A stretch of DNA of 64,000 nucleotides, from assembly GCF_001636345.1 (NCBI RefSeq), contig NZ_KV440945.1, positions 2,519,631 to 2,583,630 of the forward strand, given 5' to 3'. Positions within the stretch are counted from its first letter, which is position 1. Each line of letters begins with the position of its first letter. Positions 25,068 to 34,204 of this stretch are shown here, one piece after another. The stretch is from Cytobacillus gottheilii. GTDB lineage: Bacteria; Bacillota; Bacilli; Bacillales; Cytobacillaceae. The notes beneath the pieces were generated by a model. The model searched no databases. It was not told where the DNA came from and saw only the letters and a list, made by a program, of their open reading frames with translations. The position numbers and the translations under genes were made by a program.

Positions 25068-25841
25068 TCCAGCTCCTTTCATACAGAAAAGTGCAGGCAA
25101 CCTGCATTAAAGGGAAACGGTGTCTTTATTTCATGCCTATGTCGCATGGATCTTGTATTATTCACATATTTTCATATGAATGGCTTTACTAGAAAATAGT
25201 GTGTTTCTGTGTTTCTCCTTCCCCAACTCTATTGATTACCGGTATTTCGGGATTTACTTCGGCGTTCTCCTTCCCCAACTCTATTGATTACCGGTATTTC
25301 GGGATTTACTTCGGCGTTCTCCTTCTCCAACTCTATTGATGACCGGCATTTCGGGAAGTACTCTGCCTCTCTCCTTCCCCAACTCTATTGATGGGCGGCA
25401 TTTCGGGAAGTACTCTGCCTGTCTCCTTCCCCAACTCTTTTGAAGACCGGTATTTCAGGAAGTACTCTGCCTGTCTCCTTCCCCAACTCTATCGATGGCC
25501 GGCATTTCGGGAAGTACTTCCCCGTTCTCCTTCCGCAACTCTCTTGATGACCGTCATTTCAGGAAGTACTCTGCCTCTCTCCTTCCCCAACTCTCTTGAT
25601 GACCGGCATTTCGGGAAGTACTTCCCCGTTCTCCTTCCCCAACTCTATCGATGACCGGCATTTCGGGAAGTACTCTGCCTCTCTCCTTCCCCAACTCTCT
25701 TGATGACCGGCATTTCAGGAAGTACTCTGCCTGTCTCCTTCCCCAACTCTCTTGATGACCGGCATTTCGGGAAGTACTCTCTACCTTTCTATCTTACTAT
25801 CTGATTTATTCTTTTAATTAACAGGAATTTCGCTAATTCTT
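25068..25841. other. Intergenic region filled mostly by a 52-bp tandem array
   Basis: No gene. Bases 25068-25214 are plain AT-rich DNA; 25215-25786 is the repeat array; 25787-25841 leads to the stop of the ClbS-like gene. Frames that cross the array change with each unit because 52 is not divisible by three. Confidence 0.7.
25215..25786. repeat. Eleven-copy tandem repeat, exact 52-bp period
   Basis: Units start with CTCCTTCCCCAACTCT at 25215, 25267, 25319, 25371, 25423, 25475, 25527, 25579, 25631, 25683 and 25735. A middle block GACCGGCATTTCGGGAAGT is near-constant; the rest varies slightly (ATTGATTACC in the first two, CTTGATGACC later). Two copies read GGGAAGTACTTCCC, a perfect palindrome, near 25509 and 25613. 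The whole period is conserved, so there are no spacers as in CRISPR. Confidence 0.93.
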
Positions 25842-26363
25842 TTAACCAATTTTATTCCTTTTCAAATGATTTTCATATTTTTTAATGATTTTATTGGCCC
25901 AAGCATAGTGACTGGAGGTGTTCGCAACAAAATAGGCTCCGAGTGAGCTTGTGCCTGTCCATTTGTAATACTTCTTTGTGAAAAGCTCTTCATTTGTATG
26001 AGATTCAATGAGCTTCATCATTCGTTCATGACTTTCTTTTACTAAGTCGATCCCGACAGATAATTCGGTTCTCGAATATTTTTCCTGAATGGATCGGTTC
26101 AAATCGGGTGTGTTTCTCCATGTATATCCTTCTGCGGGCATAGCGGGTTTTTCCCCATTCATTCCGGTTGTATACCAATTTTCTAAGAACAAATGCCATT
26201 CATGCAGATGGCAGATCAGATCTCGAATCGAACGATTTAATCCTGGAAATTCGAATTCGTTTGTTCTCAGTGGTTCTGGGATTGACTGAATACGTTGAAA
26301 TAGTTCAGCGAAATGATCATTGCTCGCCTGGATTAGGTCTTCTTTATTTTGCGGTCTGGCCAT
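25842..26363 (-). CDS. ClbS/DfsB-family four-helix protein (DUF1706)
   Basis: 173 residues of the DinB-like four-helix fold. Family marks are MARPQNKEDLIQASNDHF at the start, RSIRDLICHLHEWH (first His-bearing helix), YTWRNTPDLN and GTSSLGAYFVANTSSHYAWA. ClbS itself is a cyclopropane hydrolase that protects against colibactin; most relatives have unknown roles in stress or damage protection. GAGGAGGAGAAGACCG precedes the ATG. Its stop is followed after 55 bp by the 52-bp repeat array. It is a single gene. Confidence 0.87.
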   Translation of the reverse strand: MARPQNKEDLIQASNDHFAELFQRIQSIPEPLRTNEFEFPGLNRSIRDLICHLHEWHLFLENWYTTGMNGEKPAMPAEGYTWRNTPDLNRSIQEKYSRTELSVGIDLVKESHERMMKLIESHTNEELFTKKYYKWTGTSSLGAYFVANTSSHYAWANKIIKKYENHLKRNKIG

Positions 26364-26443
26364 CGGTCTTCTCCTCCTCTTATAACTCTCCTTCCATTGT
26401 ACCTTTTTATTGATGATTTTTTGTGTGATTTTTCTTACTATTC

Positions 26444-27826
26444 CTAAATATTCCTTTTTAAAATTTCTACGCCTTTTTTCAGCTCTTCCACTGTTATTCC
26501 TCCATAGCCTAAGACAATTTTATCTCCATGACTGCCTTTGTTCAGGGCAAAGTGTTCAACAGGGTAAATTTTAATGCCTTCACCCATCAGCTTTTCACAT
26601 AATTCTTTCGTAAAAGTGATGCCTGGAAATTGAGCGACGACATGCATTCCTGCTGCTTTTCCAATGACATGGACAGATGGAAAGGCTTGATGCAGCGCAT
26701 CTGTCAGAACCTTTCTTCGTTCTATATAGATTTTTTTCATTTTCCGTACATGTTTGTCAAGATGCCCTTCATCAATAAAGCGTGCGAGTGCATATTGTTC
26801 AATGGAGGACGTGTGCCGGTCAGAGTACCATTTTAAACTGTAAAAAGGTTCAATTAGAGGCTTCGGCAGGACCACATATCCGATCCGTAATGCAGGTGAT
26901 AAAATTTTGCTGAAAGTTCCTACATAAATAACTGAGTCTGGATCAAGTCCCTGTATGGATGGAACAGAACCACCTTCATAGGTAAACTCACTATCATAAT
27001 CATCTTCGACTATATAGCTGTCCATTTTCCGGGCATACTCTAGCAGTTGAACTCTTCTTTGAATCGTTAATGTTCCGCCTAGCGGGAACTGGTGTGAGGG
27101 AATGACAAATGTAAAACTTGGCCGCTTTTCAGGCAATAATGCCGGCTGAATTCCTTCATGATCGGCTGCTACTGGATATATAGAGGCGTCCGCATTTGTA
27201 AAAATATTTCTCATTTCATCTGTAACGGGGTCCTCCACCGCAATAAAATCATCCTTTTTCACTAGCAGCTCTGTGATGAGCTTTAATGCCTGAGTTGCAC
27301 CAGATGTGATAACGATTTGAGAGTGATCACAGATTACACCGCGGGCTCTACTTAAATAGTTGACTAACACCTTTCTTAAGGACAAAACACCACAAGGATC
27401 TCCATAGCCAAATATGGAGGATGGAGCATCCAGACAAACATCTTTTGTTAATTGAGCCCATTTCTTTCTTGGAAAATGGTCAATTGCAGGGTTGCCCCCT
27501 TTAAAATCAATAAAAGTTGGCTGTTTTTCAAACATAATTCCTTGCGGCGTTATGCTTCCTCCTTTTTTAGCAGCTTTAATGGACGCCCCTTTTGCAACAA
27601 AGGTACCGCTTTTTGGGATTACTTCCAGATACCCTTCTGACAATAGGCGGTCATATGCTTCAATAACAATATTACGTGAAATATGCAAACTGCCTGCAAC
27701 CTCTCGTGTTGAAAAAATGCGTTCTCCCTCGTGGAGCTCATCATTTAAAATAAGGGATCTAATTTGCTCATATAACTGCTGTGTTAATGTGACGCTGCTT
27801 TGCCGATTCAAGTCTTTTAGTATCAT
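26444..27826 (-). CDS. MocR-type GntR/aminotransferase transcriptional regulator
   Basis: 460 residues: an N-terminal GntR winged helix (about 1-75; YEQIRSLILNDELHEGERIF, STREVAGSLHISRNIVIEAYDRL), then a class I aminotransferase domain. The PLP lysine is in VYVGTFSKILSPALRIGYV, with DDYDSEF before it. MocR proteins such as GabR and PdxR sense an amino compound through PLP and usually control the divergent neighbour. Here that is an aspartate/glutamate racemase-family gene 107 bp away, and an inverted repeat lies between. An amino-acid-like effector is therefore likely (inference). Confidence 0.92.
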   Translation of the reverse strand: MILKDLNRQSSVTLTQQLYEQIRSLILNDELHEGERIFSTREVAGSLHISRNIVIEAYDRLLSEGYLEVIPKSGTFVAKGASIKAAKKGGSITPQGIMFEKQPTFIDFKGGNPAIDHFPRKKWAQLTKDVCLDAPSSIFGYGDPCGVLSLRKVLVNYLSRARGVICDHSQIVITSGATQALKLITELLVKKDDFIAVEDPVTDEMRNIFTNADASIYPVAADHEGIQPALLPEKRPSFTFVIPSHQFPLGGTLTIQRRVQLLEYARKMDSYIVEDDYDSEFTYEGGSVPSIQGLDPDSVIYVGTFSKILSPALRIGYVVLPKPLIEPFYSLKWYSDRHTSSIEQYALARFIDEGHLDKHVRKMKKIYIERRKVLTDALHQAFPSVHVIGKAAGMHVVAQFPGITFTKELCEKLMGEGIKIYPVEHFALNKGSHGDKIVLGYGGITVEELKKGVEILKRNI

Positions 27827-27843
27827 ACTGATGCTCCTTTAAA

Positions 27844-27889
27844 CTGGTACTATAAAATTAACCGTTTTCTGGATCTATTATAATACCAG
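27844..27889. promoter_or_regulatory. Inverted repeat between mocR-type gene and racemase gene
   Basis: CTGGTACTATA (27844-27854) and TATAATACCAG (27879-27889) are inverted copies with one mismatch and a 24-bp spacer. The right arm contains TATAAT, a possible -10 for the racemase gene. Probable binding site of the MocR-type regulator. Confidence 0.6.
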
Positions 27890-27933
27890 ATTAACATGAT
27901 ACGATGATGAAAAAAATAGAGGAGCGTTTAAAT

Positions 27934-28641
27934 ATGAAAACAATCGGGTTAATTGGCGGCTTAAGCTGGGAATCAACAAGTGAATACTACCGTATTATCA
28001 ATACAGCGGTGAAAAATAAACTCGGCGGTTTGCATTCAGCAAAATGTCTAATTCACTCTTTCAATTTTGAAGAGATTGCAGATATGCAAAGAACTGGAAA
28101 ATGGAAGGAAGCAACAGAAAGTATGGTGGAAGCGGCAGTCAAGCTAGAACAAGCTGGTGCAGAAGTCATCGTCATTTGCACGAATACGATGCATAAAATG
28201 GCGAAGGAAGTTCAAGAGGCTGTTTCTGTTCCCCTCATTCATATAGCAGAATCAACAGCTCATGCCATAAAACAGCAAAATTTAAAAAAGGTAGCTCTGC
28301 TTGGAACGGCATTTACTATGGAACAGCCTTTTTACAAGGACATCCTCTCCAAACACGGAATCGAAACGATCATTCCAAATGAGGCTGATCGCCAAATGGT
28401 ACACAGCGTGATTTTTGATGAGCTTTGCCAAGGCAGATTTTTAGAAGATTCTCGAGTGAAGTACCAGGAATTAATTTCAAAATTGGAAGCAGAAGGAGCT
28501 CAAGGCGTTATCTTGGGCTGCACCGAAATACCGTTGCTCATAAAGCAGGAACACAGCAGCCTTCCTCTTTTGGATACCACATATCTGCATGCAATGGCTG
28601 CAGTTGAATATGCGATGGATCTGGAGTTTTATTCTGCTTGA
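27934..28641 (+). CDS. Aspartate/glutamate racemase family protein
   Basis: 235 residues. The N terminus is IGLIGGLSWESTSEYYR, the first catalytic Cys is in IVICTNTMHKMA and the second in GVILGCTEIPLL, the two-cysteine, cofactor-independent racemase scheme (RacX/YgeA-like). GAGGAG lies upstream of the ATG at 27934; longer starts at 27904 carry that site inside the coding frame. It is divergent from a MocR-type regulator that probably controls it. B. subtilis RacX makes non-canonical D-amino acids; the substrate here is unknown. Confidence 0.9.
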   Translation: MKTIGLIGGLSWESTSEYYRIINTAVKNKLGGLHSAKCLIHSFNFEEIADMQRTGKWKEATESMVEAAVKLEQAGAEVIVICTNTMHKMAKEVQEAVSVPLIHIAESTAHAIKQQNLKKVALLGTAFTMEQPFYKDILSKHGIETIIPNEADRQMVHSVIFDELCQGRFLEDSRVKYQELISKLEAEGAQGVILGCTEIPLLIKQEHSSLPLLDTTYLHAMAAVEYAMDLEFYSA

Positions 28642-28657
28642 TTGGGGAGTTTGCGGA

Positions 28658-28917
28658 TTAACGACCGAAGGGCACGGATCTGTATGAGGTGGCTCGTTAA
28701 AACCTTGCGTTAACGATCGAAGTGCTTGGATTGGTCTGAGTTGAGTTGTTAAAACCTTGGGTTAACAACCGAAGAACTTGAATTAGTCTGAATTGGGTTG
28801 TTTAAACCTTGGATTAACGACCGAATAGCTTGAATTAAACTAAGTTGGGTCATTAAAACCCTGGGTTAACGACCGAAATACGTAAATGACTCAAGGTTAG
28901 GTTGTTAACTTAATACA
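28658..28917. repeat. Five-copy tandem repeat, exact 52-bp period
   Basis: TTAACGACCGAA-like blocks start at 28658, 28710, 28762, 28814 and 28866. Each unit ends in a GGTTGTTAAAACCTTGGG-like block, so that across unit borders the arms GGTCGTTAA and TTAACGACC form a dyad. The middle 20 bp is less conserved. The sequence differs from the 25.2-25.8 kb array but the period is identical. Confidence 0.92.
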
Positions 28918-28939
28918 GGGGCAATCTTGCCCCTGTATT
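28912..28939. terminator. Bidirectional terminator between convergent genes
   Basis: AATACAGGGGCAA and its perfect complement TTGCCCCTGTATT separated by two bases, giving a 12-bp stem with a four-base loop. Confidence 0.9.
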
Positions 28940-29010
28940 TAACGTAAATACATCATCCAATTCCCTACCCTATCCAAACAAAATCACTAGATTCAAATTA
29001 CCCCATTACC

Positions 29011-29481
29011 TCAATACCCCTCCGTTTTTCCTCTAAAAGGAACCAACACCCCTATCACAATCGTTAAAACCACAAATGCAATAAAGGTATTAATATTAAA
29101 ATACTGGTTATTCACATGAATAGATAAAAACACTGCGATATCTTGGATATACTCTTCATCAACATAGCCAAACTGCTCTTTATATCCCTGTCTCATCTCA
29201 TCAACATACCGTACAAAAGACCAGCGCTGATACATAACCGCACTTGCGCAATAGGCGCTACCAGCGACAGCAATTATCCATTTCTTCTTAAAAGGGAGCA
29301 CTCGAAAGATCCCTCTCCAAAACACAATCAGATAGAATAATATAAACGGCAGCAATAGAACAAAGAGAATAGCAGGATTTCCATTGCCAGAACTGCTGCC
29401 CGGAGCAGGTGTCATTAAATTAGAAAAGATGAATCCTCCAGCTGTAAATAGCAGAACAGTAATCAGTATCCCCATTTTCAC
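29011..29481 (-). CDS. Membrane protein of unknown function
   Basis: About 156 residues with four membrane helices (near residues 4-22, 36-55, 65-84 and a C-terminal one) and a charged loop FVRYVDEMRQGYKEQFGYVDEE before the last. Of the candidate starts, GTG at 29481 has GGAGG nine bases upstream. No family recognised. It precedes no obvious operon partner; the gene upstream on the same strand is the broken dehydrogenase. Confidence 0.65.
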   Translation of the reverse strand: MKMGILITVLLFTAGGFIFSNLMTPAPGSSSGNGNPAILFVLLLPFILFYLIVFWRGIFRVLPFKKKWIIAVAGSAYCASAVMYQRWSFVRYVDEMRQGYKEQFGYVDEEYIQDIAVFLSIHVNNQYFNINTFIAFVVLTIVIGVLVPFRGKTEGY

Positions 29482-29511
29482 ACGAGCATCGACCTCCACA
29501 AAACGAATAAC

Positions 29512-30458
29512 TTAATGAACGACAAAAAGAAGTTCTTCCTCTTCAATAAAACGCTGAATATTGTCAATCGTAATTGTGCTGATGTTAACGATTGCTTCGT
29601 AGGTTGCACCGCCAATATGAGGGGTTGCAATGACGTTAGGCAGCATGGAAAGCTCATTTTGCGGGGGCTCTACTTCGAATACATCTAAAGCTGCACCCCG
29701 AATGCCGCCATTTTTCAGCGCTTCTACTAAATCTCCTTCATGAATCGTCCGCCACGCGAGATATTGATCAAAAAGGCACTGGATTTCATTTTCCTTAAAG
29801 TATCTCGGTTGATAAAATGTTTATTTTTACTAGTTAATGAGGTTGATAAGATCACATAATCAGATTCAGTTAATAAAGTATCCAAATCAGTAAAACGCAC
29901 ATTCAATAGAGCAGCTGCTTCTTCGTTCTGATAATTCCCGTAAGCCATCACTTCCATTGAAAACCCATTCGCACGCTTGGCAATAGCCTGCCCAATGGAT
30001 CCAAAACCGACAATCCCCAGTTTTTTGTTATGTACTTCATTTCCAAGCGAGTTGTTCCAAACTCTCGATTTCACTTCTGCATCCTTTTGCGGAATGCTTC
30101 TTGAACTGGCAAGCATCAAACCAAAAGCAAGATCTGCAGCAGACTCTGCATTTTGACCAGGTGCATTACTTACGATAATCCCTTTTTCTTCAGCATAAGC
30201 TACGTCAATATTGTCATAGCCGGCTCCAAACTTAATGATATATTTTAGATTTGTTGCTGCATCAATAACATCACGATCAATTTTCACAACAGCCACTACA
30301 ATTATATCAGCAGTCGCTGCTTCTTTAAGCAACTCTTCCTTCCTTACTCCATCGTCGGTTTTCATCACCGTTACATTTGCGCACAACTTTTCTGTTTCTT
30401 CAATTAATTCTGGATAGGCTGCAACAAATGCATCTCTTACTAAAATTAAAGCGTTCAT
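29512..30458 (-). pseudogene. D-isomer-specific 2-hydroxyacid dehydrogenase, frameshifted
   Basis: From ATG 30458 (GAGGG eight bases upstream) the frame reads a SerA-like enzyme: KFGAGYDNIDVAYAEEKG, then the NAD site LGIVGFGSIGQAIAKRA and LINISRGG with the catalytic Arg. It then goes out of frame at about 29748/29749 and stops at 29727. Adding one base restores [20 protein letters not shown], with the catalytic Glu in the following DVFEVEP motif, then [12 protein letters not shown] with the catalytic His, ending at 29512. The restored length is about 315 residues, normal for the family. A single deleted A after GGCGGA explains it. Either a recent pseudogene or an assembly error. Confidence 0.85.
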
Positions 30459-30590
30459 TGTATTTCCCTCTTTTACATTCATTTTCTTTTTTTCTATTAT
30501 AATCAAACTTAACGCTATTAGTGGAATTTATAAAGTCTAACGCTTAAAAAAACTTTAGTGGAGATACAAATTTCCTTTCTGAATATAAAA

Positions 30591-30615
30591 AAAGCAGGAG
30601 AGCATCTCTCCTGCT
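30591..30615 (-). terminator. Terminator of the marR-ABC exporter operon
   Basis: AGCAGGAGA/TCTCCTGCT stem with a five-base loop, T-run on the minus strand; the stem touches the stop codon at 30615-30617. Confidence 0.9.
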
Positions 30616-32468
30616 CATCCTGCTTCTGCACTTGAAAACTGACTATAGTATAGGTCAGCATAAAATCCATTTTGCTCTAACAGTTCATGATGATTTCCCT
30701 GCTCAATCACTTGACCATCTTTCATGACGAGAATAAGGTCTGCATCCTGAATCGTAGATAAACGGTGGGCAATGACAAAGCTTGTTCGCCCTTCCATCAA
30801 GTTGTTCATTGCCTGTTGAATCAGACGCTCTGTTCGTGTATCTACACTTGATGTCGCTTCATCTAAAATCATAATGGCTGGGTCGGCAAGAATGGCCCGA
30901 GCAATCGTTAATAGCTGCTTTTGTCCTTGTGAGATATTCGAAACCTCTTCATTTAACACAGTATCATATCCATCTGGCAGTGTACGGATAAAGTGATCTG
31001 CTCTTGCAGCGACCGCTGCTTTTACAATTTCTTCTTCAGTTATATCTCCATTTTTTCCGTAAGCAATATTATCGCGTATCGTTCCATTAAATAACCATGT
31101 ATCCTGAAGAACCATGCCGAAATTCTGCCGAAGATTGCCTCTGTTCACTTTGGAAATATCTTGATGATCAATCATAATTTTTCCGCCTTTTAACTCGTAA
31201 AAACGCATGAGAAGATTGATTAGGGTTGTTTTCCCCGCACCTGTAGGTCCAACAATGGCAACTGTCTGTCCTGGTGCAACCTCTATATTCATATCTTGAA
31301 TCAGCAATTCTTCTCCGTAGCCAAAGTCAACATGTTCAAATGAAACAGCACCATTTTGGATTTTGTCCATTTTGTTCTCTGTAACATTTTCTTCTTCTTC
31401 ATCCAGCACTTCAAATACACGTTCAACTGCTGCAACAGTAGCCTGAACGATATTGGCAATATTAGCTGTTTGGGTGACAGGCTGAGTGAACTGCTTTGAA
31501 TAAGTGATAAATGCTTGAATATCACCGATTGATATCGAGCGATTAATAACTAAAATTCCGCCCACTACACTGATGACGACATAACTTAAATTTCCGATAA
31601 ACATCATCATCGGCATCATAATGCCGGAAATAAATTGTGCTTTATAGCCTGCTTTATAAAGTGATTCGTTGACCTCATCAAAATGATTCAGTGCTTTTTC
31701 TTCACGGCCAAATGCTTTGACGATTTGATGTCCTGTATAGGTTTCTTCGATATGGCCATTGAGCTCACCGAGTGTGCGCTGTTGCGCTGCAAAGTGCGCT
31801 TGTGACTTTTTCAAAAATGGTGTAATCACAAACATCGATAATGGCAAGCTAACGATGGAGATCAGCGTAAGCAAAGGACTGATGGTTAGCATCATGATAA
31901 TGATTCCAACAATCGTAACAATCGATGTAATAAATTGCGTCACACTTTGCTGCAGCGTGCTTCCAATCGTATCAATATCATTGGTCACTCTGCTCAATAT
32001 TTCTCCCTTTGGTCTGCTGTCAAAATACTGCAGAGGAAGTTTTTCAAGCTTTTCATTAATGTCCTCGCGCAGACGATACACCGTTAATTGTGCAACACTG
32101 GACATGACGTACTGCTGAACAAATGTAAATAACGAGCTAATAACATAAAGACCGGCAAGTAGCAGGAGCATTTGACCGATTGCGCCAAAATTAACAGCTG
32201 CACCAGGGACGCCGGATAATTTGCCGTAAATTCCTTCAAATAGCTCCGTTATCGCATTCCCCATGATTTTCGGTCCGACAATCATAAAGACCGTACTTAA
32301 AATCGCAGCTATAAAAACAATCAGAAGCTGTTTTCGCTGCGGTTTTAAATACGATAACAGTCTGAACAAGGTACCTTTAAAGTCTTTTACTTTTTGGCCG
32401 CCAGCTATCATGTTTGGATTTGGATGTTTTCTTCCTGATCCTCGCTGAGTGGTATTTTCTGAGCTCAT
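30615..32468 (-). CDS. ABC exporter half-transporter, catalytic subunit (YfiC-like)
   Basis: 617 residues: a cytoplasmic extension, six membrane helices (about 50-340) and an ATPase domain. The ATPase has VGPTGAGKTTL (Walker A), NISQGQKQLLTIARA (a signature loop with Q in place of G) and IMILDEATSSVD with the catalytic Glu intact. Together with the upstream gene, which has a degenerate Walker B but a perfect LSGGQ, this makes a heterodimeric exporter with one active and one degenerate ATP site. Start overlaps the partner stop by 4 bp. The whole is similar in layout to YfiB/YfiC of B. subtilis. A MarR gene heads the operon, so drug or toxic-lipid export is likely. Confidence 0.92.
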   Translation of the reverse strand: MSSENTTQRGSGRKHPNPNMIAGGQKVKDFKGTLFRLLSYLKPQRKQLLIVFIAAILSTVFMIVGPKIMGNAITELFEGIYGKLSGVPGAAVNFGAIGQMLLLLAGLYVISSLFTFVQQYVMSSVAQLTVYRLREDINEKLEKLPLQYFDSRPKGEILSRVTNDIDTIGSTLQQSVTQFITSIVTIVGIIIMMLTISPLLTLISIVSLPLSMFVITPFLKKSQAHFAAQQRTLGELNGHIEETYTGHQIVKAFGREEKALNHFDEVNESLYKAGYKAQFISGIMMPMMMFIGNLSYVVISVVGGILVINRSISIGDIQAFITYSKQFTQPVTQTANIANIVQATVAAVERVFEVLDEEEENVTENKMDKIQNGAVSFEHVDFGYGEELLIQDMNIEVAPGQTVAIVGPTGAGKTTLINLLMRFYELKGGKIMIDHQDISKVNRGNLRQNFGMVLQDTWLFNGTIRDNIAYGKNGDITEEEIVKAAVAARADHFIRTLPDGYDTVLNEEVSNISQGQKQLLTIARAILADPAIMILDEATSSVDTRTERLIQQAMNNLMEGRTSFVIAHRLSTIQDADLILVMKDGQVIEQGNHHELLEQNGFYADLYYSQFSSAEAG

Positions 32469-34189
32469 GCTGTTTCCTCCTCTGAGGATTGTGACTTCAC
32501 AATTTCACGATACACTTCATTTTCTTCCATTAACTGTTTATGTGTTCCGATGCCGGCCATTTTCCCTTTGTCTAAAACAATGATCCGGTCTGCATCCACC
32601 ACGGTACTGATCCGCTGTGCAACAAGAATAACCGTTGCATCTTTTGTTTCTTCCTTTAAAGCTGCACGAAGATTTTTATCTGTCTTATAATCCAAAGCAG
32701 AAAAACTATCATCAAATATATACACATCCGGTTTTCTTACTAATGCCCGGGCAATGGATAGGCGCTGCTTTTGGCCGCCTGAAAGATTTGAGCCGCCCTG
32801 AGCAAGCATGGTATTGTATCCTTGTTCCATTTTGCTGATGAATTCATGCGCCTGAGCAACCTTTGCGGCATGTTCGACTTCATCTTCTGATGCATCTTCT
32901 TTTCCATATTTGATGTTCTCTGAAATGCTGCCTGTAAATAACAATGCCTTCTGCGGAACAAGTCCAATTTTAGAACGAACACTTTCCTGTGAAGCATTAC
33001 GCACATCAACGCCATTAATTCGGATTACACCTGAAGTAATGTCATAAAACCTCGGTATTAAATTGACCAGTGTTGATTTCCCTGCGCCGGTGCCTCCGAT
33101 GATGGCTGTCACTTCACCAGGGTTCGCTTTAAAGCTGATATGCGATAGAGCCGGTTCCTCTGCCCCTGGATAATGAAAGGTAACATCCTCAAATGATAAC
33201 GTCCCTTTGTCTTGGTCCGCATGTGTTGATCCCTGATCCACAAACGTTGGCTTCATTTCCAGAACTTCATTTACACGCTGAGCCGAAACAGATGCTCTTG
33301 GAATCATAATAAACATCATCGATGCCATGATGAGAGCAAACATCATTTGTGTGATATATTGAATAAACGCCATTAAGTCTCCGACCTGCATGCCGCCATT
33401 ATCAATCCGAATGCCGCCAAACCAAATGACAGCGACAACCGTTAAATTCATAATCAGCATTAAAACCGGCATTAAAAACGCCATGATCCGGTTTACTTTT
33501 ATTGAAACATCTGTTAGATCTCTATTTGCTTTTTGCAGGCGGGTCTTTTCCTGTTTTTCACGGTTAAAGGCACGAATTACGCGGATACCGGTTAGATTTT
33601 CACGCATGACAAGGTTTAATCGATCTAATTTATCTTGAACAAGCTTAAATAATGGCAATGCTTTTTTCATAATAAAATAGATGGAGACTGCAAGAATCGG
33701 CATGGTCACAAGAATAATCAGCGAAAGTTTTGCATCTTTTGATACCGCCATGATCAAACCGCCGACAAACATAATCGGTGCACTGACAACCATACGAAGC
33801 ATCATAATCACTACCTGCTGGATCTGCGTAATGTCATTGGTTGTACGCGTAATTAAAGAAGCGGTGCCGACCGAATCAAAATCCTGCATGGAAAATTCGT
33901 CTACATGCTTGAAAACTTTACGGCGCAAATCACGGCCAAAGCCCATTGCAGACTTAGATGCATAATAGCTTGCACCTACAGATGCCAGTGCACCAAGCGC
34001 TGAAACGGCGAGCATTAATCCCCCGATTCGCCAAATAACACCTGTATCCCCAACAACAACACCATTGTCAATGATATCCGCCATTAATGTGGGCAAATAT
34101 AAATCAGATAAAACTTGTATAAAAATAAGAGCAAAAACAGATAAAATCATCCATTTATATGCTGATAACTGCTTGGTTAGCTTTAACAT
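32465..34189 (-). CDS. ABC exporter half-transporter, degenerate-site subunit (YfiB-like)
   Basis: 574 residues, six membrane helices and one ATPase domain. IIGGTGAGKSTLVNLI is Walker A and NLSGGQKQRLSIARA a perfect signature. Walker B reads VYIFDDSFSALD, with Asp where the catalytic Glu is usual, and the switch His is replaced (VAQRIS for the normal H-loop). This is the typical non-catalytic half of heterodimeric exporters. It lies 15 bp after the MarR gene and overlaps the next half-transporter by 4 bp, so all three form one operon. Confidence 0.92.
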   Translation of the reverse strand: MLKLTKQLSAYKWMILSVFALIFIQVLSDLYLPTLMADIIDNGVVVGDTGVIWRIGGLMLAVSALGALASVGASYYASKSAMGFGRDLRRKVFKHVDEFSMQDFDSVGTASLITRTTNDITQIQQVVIMMLRMVVSAPIMFVGGLIMAVSKDAKLSLIILVTMPILAVSIYFIMKKALPLFKLVQDKLDRLNLVMRENLTGIRVIRAFNREKQEKTRLQKANRDLTDVSIKVNRIMAFLMPVLMLIMNLTVVAVIWFGGIRIDNGGMQVGDLMAFIQYITQMMFALIMASMMFIMIPRASVSAQRVNEVLEMKPTFVDQGSTHADQDKGTLSFEDVTFHYPGAEEPALSHISFKANPGEVTAIIGGTGAGKSTLVNLIPRFYDITSGVIRINGVDVRNASQESVRSKIGLVPQKALLFTGSISENIKYGKEDASEDEVEHAAKVAQAHEFISKMEQGYNTMLAQGGSNLSGGQKQRLSIARALVRKPDVYIFDDSFSALDYKTDKNLRAALKEETKDATVILVAQRISTVVDADRIIVLDKGKMAGIGTHKQLMEENEVYREIVKSQSSEEETA

Positions 34190-34204
34190 ACTGTATTAAC
34201 TCCT

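Larger units (their letters stand above)
28642..29010. other. Intergenic region with 52-bp array and strong terminator
   Basis: No gene. It lies between convergent genes and contains the five-copy array (28658-28917), a bidirectional terminator (28912-28939) and about 70 bp of AT-rich DNA. Confidence 0.7.

Noticed and set aside
25388-25654. 88-codon frame across the tandem repeat
   Set aside because: Frame arises from repeat units that shift phase by one base each; no ribosome site; low-complexity product.
25215-25786. CRISPR array
   Set aside because: The full 52-bp period is conserved, with no unique spacers, and there are no cas genes in the window.
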